A model generated the notes under the pieces. It worked only from the letters and a program-made list of their open reading frames with translations. It made no database searches and was not told the DNA's origin. The position numbers were made by a program, and so were the translations under genes. 64,000 bases of DNA. Origin: Begonia masoniana (lineage: Eukaryota > Streptophyta > Magnoliopsida > Cucurbitales > Begoniaceae). How positions within the stretch are numbered: position 1 is the stretch's first letter; every line of letters begins with the position of its first letter. Location of the stretch: assembly GCA_022432975.1 (NCBI GenBank), contig CM039504.1, positions 1,461,459 through 1,525,458 of the forward strand, written 5' to 3'. This document shows, piece after piece, positions 1 to 12,167 of the stretch.

Positions 1-83
1 AAATAGATAAGCTACTTGGCAGATTTGGGAAGGAAACAGCTGACGAAGAAGAAGAAATTTACACTAAAAGAAAAGCAATCTAC

Positions 84-804
84 CAGAAATGGCAGGAGTG
101 AGAAGCCCATCGCCAATTACCATACATGTACCGAGAAGAACAAGGATTAGCAAGGCAGTGTGCAGAGCCTTGTGCTTCTCGAGTAGCATTTTTATCCACG
201 AATGGCTTGGCTTCTCGGGAGGATGCTCCAATTTATAGGTAGAGAGCTCTTCATCGGCAACCTGTCGATTGGGCTGTAGACTTACTTTAGCATGCCTGCA
301 TAGCAATGAATATAACGCAAACGTGCCACCTGCAAAATTATGCCAGTATTTTCAACCCATTTACTGAAACTATCCATTTCAAGCACGCACTTAGAACATA
401 CCTTCTCCGTTATCATCTGCTCTTAGCACCACAAAAACGTACTTAAAGAGCGGGACGAGAGTAAGAGTCCAGAAAACAAAAGAAAGAGCTCCATAAATCT
501 CCTCGTTAGACTCTGAGTGTTGAATGTCCTCAGCAAATGTGCTCTTGAAAACGTAAAGAGGGGAGATGCTAAGGTCCCCGTATACGACCCCAAGGCTTTG
601 GTAAGCCAGGCAAAGAGTTGTTTTCCAAGAATCCTTCTGCAAATCAATTAAAATATCACTTCTCTGAGAAAAAAAAAACGATTTTTTAATATCTCAGTAT
701 CTCCATAACTGACTAAACAAATGGAAGTTAAAATGGAAAGATCGAAGAGTCTGAAAAGCTCAAACCTTTGAACTACCCCAACATCTCCCATATTGAAGAT
801 CCAT
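84..804 (-). CDS. KUP2: KUP/HAK/KT potassium transporter, KUP2-like (partial, 3' end outside window)
   Basis: Plasma-membrane or endomembrane K+ transporter of the KUP/HAK/KT family, involved in K+ uptake and cell expansion. Three coding exons are visible on the minus strand: 804-766 (13 codons from ATG), 636-402 and 329-84, joined by GT-AG introns that keep phase. The joined N-terminus has the family signatures [33 protein letters not shown] and [16 protein letters not shown], that is, the first transmembrane segments and the loop between them. The short first exon ([13 protein letters not shown]) resembles the N-terminus of Arabidopsis KUP2, which is why I prefer KUP2 to KUP6 or KUP8. The exon ending at 84 has a GTAGAT donor, so the rest of the roughly 790-residue protein lies beyond the window. 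The subfamily assignment is from memory of family sequences. Confidence 0.93.
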
Positions 805-3621
805 ACTTTATCAGGCCTCAATTTTTCAGATGGGTTAGTGCGGACGAACACAGTTAACTGCAGATCTGCATTGAACACGACAGAAGCTCAGCTGTAATCT
901 CTCGAAAAATCAAATTTTCAAGAAAAGAAATAGGAAATCTCCATCTGATATGAAACCCATACATCAAGCGGACTACTTCTCATCCTCAAAGAAAGGAGAT
1001 AACAGAAGACATCGCCCGCTTATCAAATAATAAACGCACAAAGTACTCATATCTCCACCCTCCCAAACATTTAATAAACCGTGGAAATTTTTGCGAAACC
1101 CAAGAAAAACAATGGGAAAGAGAAAAACGATAATGTCAGATGCTCTCATAAATGAAAAAGGCCCTCATCCATTAGGCTAACAATTTTTTTTATGTATATC
1201 CATGAATTTGTTCATGGAGTTTTTTGGGTTTGGGAAAGTGGAAAGAGAATGGAACCTTACAGTTTATTGCGGCTGCTCATTTTTGCAAGTCCAAGTCCAA
1301 CGCACAATGTGGAACCTGGGGAAGAGGGGTTTCAAAAGAAGACAAAGATAAAGAAGAAAGAAAGAGCAGGGAATAAAGAGAAACTAAGAAAGCAAAGCAA
1401 TAATACACTTTGGGAAGTCAACATCTTTAAGCGGAAAAAACAGAGAATTAGCAGAATGTTAAGCGAGAGAAACAAGAAGGCAAACTCATGTGACTCAACG
1501 ACAGTTGCATTCATTGTTCAATCACACCAACCAGTTGGCAAGAAAATCAACTGATTTCATGGGACATGTTCATGTGCCTCTCTCTCTCTCTCTCCCTATC
1601 TGGTAGGACATTAGAATTTGAGAGAGAAAATGCTGGTAAAGCTCAATAGCTTTCAAAACTCACCTATTATTAGTGCTTTCTCACGCCCTTTTGGATTCCC
1701 ACCCGCCCTATGGCTAAGGTCTTGATATTTGTCATAGATAAGAAGAGGCTTCTACAAGCTCAATAAAGTTGGTAGGTCGGCGGTGACCCGGCTTGGCCGC
1801 ATATCTGTTCAAGAAAATAAAACACAGAAACCACCATTTTAACTAAAAATTGTTGAAGCTTACCAAACAATCATCTCCATCTCGCAGGCAAAATCACGTG
1901 AAACATTTGAAGAGACGTTTCGAAACGTCTCCATTTGCAATCACATTAACAACAAGTGCCCTTTGAGCTTTCGCTACAAAGATTTTTCATTTGCGCCTGA
2001 GCCCCGAAGATGGTGACAGGCCAACCTCAGTTCTGTCGCTACAGGGTTGCTTTCGCGGTAAGAATTTGACACCATCAATGACAGATCTAAGTATTCCCGT
2101 TTAGTCCAAAAGAAAGCGAAAGATTACGGGTGCTAAAGTTCCAGATTTTAGCTTGGAGGTATTCTTCAACTCTTCTGATCAAACAACACTGTACTTTGAG
2201 TTAAACAAAGCAGTTAAAACAGAACATCTACACACATAGATCATGACACATAAAAACTGAAGGGCAATCCTCCAGAAAGAAAGAACAGGCCAAAAATTGA
2301 AATAAGATCGAATATAAAAAAGTAATGGCGAAAGTGACAATGCTAAGGTAGCAAAAACAAAAGGGACAAGGAGCACGTGGGCAAGTCTGGGTATCTGCAA
2401 AGAATTTCAAACATCTACACACTCACCACTTTGAACAAAGAATTAAAAACAGCCTTGGATAATCCATAATCTTCTCGTATCATTACGTCTCCCCGTAAGT
2501 ATTATTATTTTATGTGCAAAGCGACAATCGTAGCATGTTATGCGCAGCATAAAGTTAAACACAGGCTACATCAAATAAGATAATATGGACAAATCAGAGA
2601 AGACGATGATACTCTGTTTTGAATTACTCGGAGTCAGTTTCCCCGGTTACACGTTTTCGCCAAACCTTCCTCCTAATTTGTTTGTTGTTTAAGACAAGAG
2701 CTCGAGACACATTACCTTAAATTGTTCAGAACAAATTGTCAGAAGACAAGTTTGAATCTTTGTTGAACCCCTCCCCTGCCTGGTTGGTCTAAAGCCCACA
2801 TGAACAGCAAAAGTTGCAGTCAAGATATGCTCTACAACAAGCTGGCCCAGGCCCACGACGATTGCGGTCTAATAGGATAAGTAATAATTAATAAAAAGAT
2901 TGATTAATTATGACATCATAGTGGCTAAGTAATGACGTCATTCAAAAATTAAACAAAAGGGGACAAAAAACATACATGTCGGGCGAGGGTGAAAACGTGG
3001 GATTTCTATATTAATTAACAAGACCAAAACCAAACCAACTACGAGCGAGAGAGTCCAAAGTGGAGCCTAGAGATAGTAATGAGCTGCCAGCTGGCACTCT
3101 TCTTTTGCTTAGTCAAACCTAGTGGGTCCCACCTTGACCTTTCTCATTTCTCTCTGTCTCTCTCACGACGCGTTTATTTTGACTATTTTTTTTTGCTAAC
3201 TAAATCTTTTAACCCCCACTGGGCAGTGGGCACTCGGGTTATTCTTCTTCAATCATCAATCCTTGATTAAGTTTAATCCTGGCTATTAGTTGTTTCGAGA
3301 CAAGCTTCTTTTAATTAATAATTAAATTCGTTAATTATCTTTAAAATTTGAAAAAATATGGGTAAGAAAAATAATCAAAATAATTAGTTCGTACTTAGTA
3401 GTGTACTAATTCAAAGGGAGTCAGAGCAATGCTCCTTATCAACTGGCAGGGAAGCATCCGCGCGAGGGTTGCACGTCGAGGGAGGAAGACTTTCGCTCTC
3501 TGACCTTTTCAACTACACGACGCTCCTACATATACCAACCCCTCTCTTCAGACCCTTTTCCACTGCTTCTGCTGTTTGCTTTCTCATTATCGCCCTCCTC
3601 AAGCTTCATCTTCACCCTGCA
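805..3621. other. Intergenic: upstream regions of KUP2-like and IDA-like genes
   Basis: This 2.8-kb stretch separates two divergent genes. It should hold the 5' leader and promoter of the KUP2-like gene and the promoter of the IDA-like gene. It contains a short CT microsatellite (1578-1594) and AT-rich segments. Open frames here show no family resemblance, and I see no transposon ends. Confidence 0.5.
1578..1594. repeat. (CT)n microsatellite
   Basis: Uninterrupted CT dinucleotide run of about 17 bp upstream of the KUP2-like gene. Such pyrimidine runs are common in plant promoters and 5' leaders. Confidence 0.9.
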
Positions 3622-3948
3622 ATGGCTCAAACCCTTTTTCGTCTTCATACAACGCTCGTAGTCCTTGCGCTTCTAATGCTTTCAACATCTTGTTCGTCAG
3701 CTAGACTGCTACGAGATCACTATCTTTCATACGGTCAGGTCGCTGCCGCCGCTCACAGAACTCTAACTCTAGCTTTTACCGGCAATAACCGGTCGGAACA
3801 ACATTTTTATCAGCTCTTTCGGCCTTGTACCGGCGGGGAAGCTGACGAGAGATGCAGATTAAGATCGGGCTTGTTTTTTAGCATGCTTCCCAAAGGGACG
3901 GTTCCACCATCTGGACCGAGCAAAGGAACCAACAGCATCAACAACTGA
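3622..3948 (+). CDS. IDA-like (INFLORESCENCE DEFICIENT IN ABSCISSION-like) secreted peptide precursor
   Basis: Predicted precursor of a small secreted signalling peptide, 108 residues, single exon. The ATG at 3622 begins a typical signal peptide: a hydrophobic stretch at about residues 11-22 followed by small residues (S-T-S-C-S-S-A). An in-frame extension upstream exists but lacks signal-peptide character at its start, so I chose 3622. The C-terminus carries LPKGTVPPSGPSKGTN, which matches the layout of the IDA/IDL EPIP motif (LPKG-x-PPS-x-PSK-x-x-N). In this family the processed peptide is perceived by HAESA/HSL receptor kinases and controls cell separation and stress responses. Here the residues after PSK are G-T-N instead of the usual R-H-N, so it is a divergent IDL rather than IDA itself. 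The middle of the precursor is variable, as is normal for the family. Confidence 0.72.
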   Translation: MAQTLFRLHTTLVVLALLMLSTSCSSARLLRDHYLSYGQVAAAAHRTLTLAFTGNNRSEQHFYQLFRPCTGGEADERCRLRSGLFFSMLPKGTVPPSGPSKGTNSINN

Positions 3949-5141
3949 ATTTATAGCGTATTTTTGACATGTTCAATCTGTCATTCTTTCTTCTTTAATT
4001 TGTTTGGAATTTGTAAAGATCTCCCTTAATACAGTTAGAAGGTAGGTTTAGAGCTTAGAGAGATGGTGCAAGCGACCCAATGACCTTCGAATATTAGCTT
4101 CGTCTCCACGAACATCATCGAGTTTTGCCAACTACTGCCATTTTTTTCTTTTTTCACGATGGATCTTCCTGTCCTTATCCACAAACCAAATGAAAAACAA
4201 GAATGGTTTCTTCTTTTAGAGCATGCCATCTTCTTGCTTTTAACTGTTATTCCTTCATAAGAATTCGGATTCTGAGTTTTGCAGTGAGAGGCGAGAAATT
4301 AAATCAAAGTCTGTAGCAAAACTAGATAATAATAAAATGCAACCTGTTTCAGCCAATGATTTTTTGAGATTGTATGGCCCCATCAATGCTCTTTCAAGGC
4401 CATACATACTCGGGAATTTGCTTAGATTGGAAGAAAGAAGGATACACCCGCCGAATCCTTATTTTATTTACACAGGCATTCCCAAAGAAGATGCTCCATG
4501 TGGGTGAGGTTTGAAGGTTTGTTGTTGTTGAACCACACCAGCTAAATAATATTATGTAATGTTTGTTTTCACTAATTCAAATATTATGTTTAACTAAATA
4601 AAGGTACGTTATTTTAAATAATCAATGCAATAAAAACAATACCGACAATTTTGAATTAAATCTATTCCCAAAATGCAGTGTGGTTACTAGTTTGATATCG
4701 TGCAAAATGGTCAAATTAATTCACTTTTTGTTTAAAATCAAATTTGACTACCAATTATAACAGGTATTAGTTTGGGTTTGGCCTTAAAACACTAGTAGCA
4801 GCAAATAGGAAATTATTGACTAGCCTGGATTAAAAAGCATTGAAAACATTGTTCTTCTAGTGCGGAAGAGGTGCATCAACTAAACTAATAAGCTTAATCA
4901 AGAACATCAAAACAGTAGAATTGGACAAAGAGAAACTCAACAAGTTCGATGATCTGCTCATGGGTCATGTTCCCAAAGTTCTTGTGAAATTACTTGATAT
5001 CCAAATTATAAAAAAACAGAGTTGAAGGAGCAAAACATGGTCTGACTTTAAAAAGGAAATTCCAAAATATATCCAAATCAACAAACTAAAAATGGAAAAT
5101 TTAATAGCTGAAAATCAAGAAGCAAGGGCCATGCGGTTTCT
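3949..5141. other. Intergenic between IDA-like gene and RPS26
   Basis: These 1.2 kb contain the presumed 3' UTR of the IDA-like gene and the downstream flank of RPS26. The sequence is AT-rich. No conserved frame, RNA gene or transposon structure was recognised. Confidence 0.5.
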
Positions 5142-6642
<1,501 letters not shown>

Positions 6643-7414
6643 GATTGATTTTCTGGAGAGACGAGAGTCGGCCGCTGAACGCTAGGGTTTTCTTCTGCTG
6701 CGTTACAGACAAAATTTAGGTTTTTTGCGTGTTTATATAGCAACCTTGTCTACATTACCCGAATAAAATCCATACTTCGCCCCTTATATTTCTCGGTCCT
6801 TTTTTATTATTGAACTTTACATTATTAAGTTGGGTTTTTTTTTTTTTAATTTAAATCCCAAAATTTGGGTTTTTTTTTTAAAAAAAAAACTTTAAAATTT
6901 GCTATTCGTCGATCAAAAACTTCGAAGTTTCATAAATAGACAATTTGAACCTTATGGTCCAGATTGGGTATCGTCTCCCTTCTTTTTTTGCAATTAATTT
7001 AAAAACAAATACCAAACGATATTCAATTTACTTGAAATTTTTACCACATATTCATTACATTGTTAGAAGATAATTTTTTGTAAAAATTTTACACGTAAAT
7101 TTTAGCGTTCATGTTTTTTGATTATTAACATTTGATTCTCAAAAATTAATATAAAATGTTAAGAAAAGATAGAGAGCCAACATAAAAATTAGAGTCTATT
7201 TTAATAAATTTTTAGAACATTATAATAAATAGGTTGGATCAAATTCCATTGAGAAAGTAGGTTCCAACATTTGATTACAAGCCCAATTGAAATCTAAAAA
7301 TAAAATTATTGAAGGAGAAGAAATAATGTTGATGCAAAGATACATACAGTTTCTGAAATACTAATGCATGTGTCAAATTAATACTGTAAAATCAGAATGA
7401 GATTTACAAGTTCT
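6643..7414. other. Intergenic between RPS26 start and UXT 3' end
   Basis: AT-rich stretch with several A/T homopolymers (6830-6890). It includes the RPS26 leader and promoter and the likely 3' UTR of the nucleotide-sugar transporter. No further gene seen. Confidence 0.5.
6683..6690 (-). promoter_or_regulatory. telo-box (AAACCCTA) upstream of RPS26
   Basis: The minus strand reads AAACCCTA about 40 bp upstream of the RPS26 start codon, inside the presumed 5' leader. Telo-boxes are enriched in promoters and leaders of plant translation-machinery genes. The motif is seen directly; its function here is inferred. Confidence 0.6.
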
Positions 7415-9591
7415 TCAAGCATGGGCGTTTCTGTTTGCAATCCTAGCAGGAAGGTCCTTCCCGCCACTGTCATCCCTTCCGCTTTCCACGTTCAACAGTC
7501 GATCGGATTCCTCTTCCTTTTCCTGCAATCATTAGTTTTTGATTATCGCATGGTTTTAAGTAATATCAGAACTTCACGGAAAGGACACTAACCTCTGATG
7601 ACTGCACCGGTGTCTCGCTAGCCTTCTGCTGACTTTCCTGCGTGCAAAAGTAGGAATATAGAAACATTCCGACCAGTGCCATCATAATTCCGACCAGATT
7701 CCTCCAGCTGAATGGATCGCTCAGTAGAACATAACCAAAACCCAACACCAAGCACGTCTTTAGATGACCAAGTACTTGATAAGTGACGGGGGATGTCTTC
7801 CCAATCACCAGAAATGTACTAAAATTGACAGATACGGAAATGAGGCAGGATAACGATATGAAAAACTGCAACCACAACACAAATTTAAGCATGAATTAGG
7901 AGAGAAATGAAGGGAAAAGGATGATTATTCAATTATTCTTACCAACACTTTAGGGGTATATCGAAACGCAAACACGTTTTGATCGGTCAGAAATCCATCG
8001 AGAAACGGCCCCGAGATTAACAGGGTTGTCGCCTGGTAGGGAGAAGACTGGTAAAGGAGTTGGGTTGAAGAAACACTGAACTTCTTCTGGATTGTATTAG
8101 TCATCTACAGAAATTGGTTAAGGACACCAGTAGAGCATATCCAACAAAGTGAAAAATGCAATCAACTACTTCCCTAAAACCTTGAGAAGGATACAATCTG
8201 AGCAACGCATGTCGTTATGATGGCAAGAAAAGATAAAACTGAGCCTAGAGCATTGAGCTGCAGATCAGTCACTGTAGCAATTCCAACCCCGAGGAGGAGG
8301 ACTGTGAGAGAAAGCTGAATACTCCTACTGTAAGAACAAAGAGAGTTTACAGTGTCAGCAAACTTCAATCAAACAGAATTAGAACAAAAAAGAGGTGAAA
8401 GAGGACTGGCCTGAATCTCTTTCCAAGAAAAAGGGTCTCCAAGATCACAGTGCAAGGAATGATTGCAAGCTTTGTCATCTGTTAGACAAAATTCTGAAGG
8501 AAAAGCTGAAGATACTAATTCCAAAACTTGCCAAGAGTTATCGAAAGTGAAAAGGAAATAGGAAATAGAAGATAGACCTGATAGAACCCAACAGAGTTAA
8601 ACCCCAAGCTAAGATTCAAAAGTCCAATTGAGGTACCATTCAGAATGCCAAAGCCCATAACAACCTTCGGATCAAAGAGCTTGTTCTCAAAAAATTTCAT
8701 TTTTAAAGCAACGTGAAGAGAACAAAAGGTGACAAGAAGATGCCAGCTTGTCAAAGTCGTGGCTGCATGAACAAGAGAATGAAGAAGATCTTTGTTACTT
8801 CCTACTACAAGTCGAACATAAACAAAGGGGGAGCTGTGCTGATGCCAACAGAATTAGATATTGAGGAAGCTTTGTCAAAATTTCGAGACTTCAAAGTAAA
8901 CAAGTCAGGGTTTGACTGTATTCAGCTCGGCCGTTTTCGTATGCATTAACACATTAATACAAACTGATCCAAAAAGAAAAACAAGACGCAAGAACCCACT
9001 CAGAGGATTGGAATCATTCAATCACTAGCCTGTCAAATGTTTGAGATTGATACCTTAAAAGAACTGTTTTAGGCTGCTTTGAAAATCTGGGTGAATTGCC
9101 ACTTTTGTGTGTGCAAACAACCCCTTCCACCCAAAACTAGTTTTAGGTGGTCCAAGACATTCGATTTTTTAAATTCTCATGACAGAATGGAGATTCACTC
9201 TTCCAATACCTTCATTTCATATGTGAAGTGTTGCCGACTAACGAAATAACATTCAGATTCATAAACCAAGAAACAACCAACGATGCGATACAATCAAGGA
9301 GGAAAAGGAAAGTATTTCCAAAAATCAAGACCCAAAAAGATGATACTCGTCGATTCCAGCTTCAGAACATGAATAAAGCAATTCTAAACAAATCCTTTAC
9401 TGGCTGAAAGTAAGATAAAACAGACATAGATACATAATAATTGACGATAAGGAACGAGATAAAGTACCAAAAATGAAACCCAAGGTAGACATGAGCGCCT
9501 TATTGCAGATCACTATGGAAACAGACGAGACTACCGATAGCGTCAACGCCCCCACCGTTCCAAGTTGAAAACCCCCACCTTCGCCCCCCAT
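7415..9591 (-). CDS. UDP-xylose transporter-like nucleotide-sugar transporter (UXT family)
   Basis: Golgi-membrane antiporter of the plant nucleotide-sugar/triose-phosphate translocator family, predicted to import UDP-xylose for cell-wall polysaccharide synthesis. Seven exons join to 350 residues: 9591-9468, 8762-8578, 8478-8411, 8327-8195, 8104-7943, 7865-7593 and 7522-7415. All phases agree. Recognisable segments are VSSVSIVICNKALM at the N-terminus, SWHLLVTFCSLHVA, LNLSLGFNSVGFYQ, VTDLQLN and the highly conserved FLVIGKTSPVTYQVLGHLK near the C-terminus, followed by a charged tail. Length and motif order match Arabidopsis UXT1-3. The intron after exon 3 begins with GC instead of GT (AG|GCCAGT); no GT donor restores the frame. 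Substrate is inferred from family resemblance only. Confidence 0.93.
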
Positions 9592-11142
9592 GTCTCACTT
9601 ACAGTCTGGCGACCAAATATTCACCAGGTAGTGGAACAAATCAAATAGCAAGATCTGGTAAGATATGCAAAAGGATGAACAAATAGAGAAAGTCTTTGAC
9701 TTTTCAGTTTGGAGTGAAAGCTAAGTCAAGAGCATGTCGGGTAGTCGCTGAGAGCAATTGCTAACGATAATAATCGTCAATAAATTGGATTCTCCGCTGC
9801 AGAGAGAGAGAGAGAGAGAGAGAGTCAGAGAATGGGTCGTCTCGTCTTCTTTCTTCCTCGTAATACTTTGCTCCAGCTTTCCCCTTGTCCATGAGGCGGG
9901 TGTAAGAAACCGGACTACGCGCTCTCAAGCAACGTGTAAATGACGAGTCAGATGCTGTCACTGAGTCGGACCGAGTTATGAGTTGCTCAGGAATAAGGAC
10001 GCTTCTACGACGTCGTTTTCGTGATATTATTCCGATTCGCCTTTCCTAAATGCGAAAACGTGATCCACGAAAGGGGAAAGAGGATCTTTGGCCGGCGATT
10101 CAGTCCTTTGATGAACACTAAAAGTACGACTCCAATATCTTCTTCTTAATTTCCATCACGCAGTCGGCGGCGTGGTTGGTGATGTTGAACATTTTTGCAA
10201 AGGAATGGCGGATGACTCGGAATTTGGCGGCGCAACGCAAAGAGCAACGGAAAAGAAGCAGCTTGGACTTAATCAGTCTATTGGAGGAGGAAAAGGTTTG
10301 ACCTTTCTCTGTCGGACAAAGTTTGCTCAAATTCATTTCTGTCAGAAGCCAGGTTATTTTCTTAAGTCGAGTTTGGCTGTCAATTTCACACGGTTTTAGA
10401 AAGAAAAAATTCAATATTTATGCAAAGAGACGATGTTCGAGAATTTCTCGAAGCTTTTGGGGAGTCTACATTTATCATTCGTACTCTCTGTATCCATGGC
10501 CAATTCTCAGCACCTTCAATTATGATGTTAGTGATTGGGTTTAGAATCCATCTTTTTACATGATATTTATCCTTATTTTGGTCGTCCTATTGTTTATCCA
10601 AGTATGATCCACCCATCTCCTATTTTTCTTCGAATGTCATGCTCTTAGCATCCTAGCATTTGACGCTGATTTCAGTTTCTTCTTGGCCTTTAGATTGTGT
10701 TATCAACTTCTCGACAGAATGGCGGCGTCCATACTTTTTAAAACACGAACTGACCTTAGCCCAGAAACTTAAATTTTAAGAATGCAACTGTCATCATCAT
10801 TCTTGGCCATCAATGGCGAACATGGTAAAGACAATTATAGATAGTGTAAAATCTCATACAAAAGTTTCCCGACTGGAGTTGACTTAATCTGTCACAGAAA
10901 TGTTGCCTTGACTTGCAAATACGCACTCTAAATATAATGTATGATGTCTATTATATAAGACCTAGCGGGTGCCAATCGACCACCACAGCAATATACAGCC
11001 ATGATAACAATATGGATCCATAATAATAATATGGCTTGGATCTCAGGTTCTTACCACTCTATTTTAATCTCTTCCACACCTGGTAAATGTCATAAAAGAA
11101 GGCCAGAATTTTTACTGTTTCCTCTTTAGGGGAGATGATAGA
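9592..11142. other. Intergenic upstream of UXT-like gene, downstream of expansin
   Basis: Holds the UXT-like promoter and leader, with a GA microsatellite, and the 3' flank of the expansin gene. A short frame starting at 10205 (M-A-D-D-S-E-F-G-G) could be a first exon but has no recognisable continuation. Confidence 0.45.
9801..9824. repeat. (AG)n microsatellite
   Basis: Twelve AG dinucleotides in a row, about 210 bp upstream of the UXT-like start codon. On the coding (minus) strand it reads as a CT run, typical of plant 5' leaders. Confidence 0.92.
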
Positions 11143-12075
11143 CTAGAATTGACTTCCCTCAAAAGTTTGGCCGAACTGCCAACCAGCAGGCGCAGCGTTG
11201 AAGCTCGTGACAGGTGCGGCCATCGCTGGCTGGTGACTTGGAAAGAGAGGGCCTGACCATTGAGCACAGAGTTGCTCTGCCAGTTCTGACCCCAGTTCCT
11301 TGACATTGGCTGCCACCCTCCTCTTGATCCCTTGATTGACACTGAATGGATATCTCCTGCACCGCCTACGTTTGTCACCAGAACTAAGATGAAGAAAGAG
11401 TGTCCGTTAATGGTGAACCTTATTCCTCCTTTCTTCAAGCAGGGTACCCTGTTTCGACAGAAGAAAAAAAATTCGCCCTTTTAGTCCGATAAAATTCACA
11501 AGAAATGTAATTTTTTTTTGTGGATTTTTTATTCCGGTTTACCTTCTGTAGGATACTGGAACAATTCCAGCGCGATACTGAGCGATTTGGAGGAAAGCAG
11601 GCTCGGCCAAGTCGAAATGCGGGAGAGGAGGATTGCACCAGCCGCCATTGTCATTGGCCAAAGCGAAGTTAGGTGGGCAAAAGTTGGTAGCGGTGACGAT
11701 AATAGAGCCAGGAAGGCACCATCTTGGATCGTTAGTGCAAGTGAGCTCGTAGCAGCTCCCGCAGCTTAGTCCGTTGCTGAACAGGGCGGTGCTCAACGCG
11801 GCAGTGTTGGTCCCATACCCTTGGCTATACAAGTTCCCATACCCACAAGCTCCTCCTGCAATACCATCCAACGAATTCACATACATAATCTATTCAAAGC
11901 AAATAACTTGAATTGGGGTCTGAATTTGAGACGTACCCATGGTGCCAGATGCATCGCCACCGCCGTAGAATGTGGCATGGCCGCTCTCCCACTGTCCATA
12001 AGTGGCGCCAAGGCTAAGGCTGAGGACTAGGAGTTTAATGCATAGAGAAGGGAAAGCAGCACCCTCCATTGACAT
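11143..12075 (-). CDS. EXPA8: Alpha-expansin (EXPA8-like), C-terminus frameshifted
   Basis: Secreted wall-loosening protein. Exons are 12075-11937, 11855-11543 and 11448-11143, with phase-compatible GT-AG introns. A signal peptide ([13 protein letters not shown]) is followed by [19 protein letters not shown], the Cys-rich domain 1 with the HFD motif (P-L-P-H-F-D), and the carbohydrate-binding domain with [11 protein letters not shown]. In exon 3 the frame breaks after S-F-Q-V-T. Compared with family expectation there is one extra G at 11230 and one extra T at 11212. Discounting both, the frame ends with the usual [13 protein letters not shown] and TAG at 11145-11143. As written, translation would read through to 11112 with a foreign tail. 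This is either a recent pseudogene or sequencing error. The EXPA8 label rests on position among AT2G40-like genes and general similarity. Confidence 0.9.
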
Positions 12076-12160
12076 GCTGTGAGTTGTGTGCAGAGAATGA
12101 AAAGAAAAGGAGAGAGGCGTTCTCAGTAGCTAGTGGTTGAAGAAGGAAAATATGGTCTAC

Positions 12161-12167
12161 TTATATA
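12161..12167 (-). promoter_or_regulatory. TATA box of the expansin gene
   Basis: The minus strand reads CTATATAAG about 90 bp upstream of the expansin ATG, a good distance for a TATA box with a leader of about 55-60 nt. Confidence 0.6.

Noticed and set aside
8713..8949. Plus-strand ORF with K-K-M-P-A-C-Q-S-R-G-C
   Set aside because: Antisense to UXT-like exon 2 and its intron; resemblance to a Cys-rich peptide is accidental.
10172..10544. Short plus-strand frames starting M-V-G-D-V / M-A-D-D-S-E-F-G-G
   Set aside because: A possible first exon with an AAG|GT donor at 10295, but no continuing exon or family resemblance was found.
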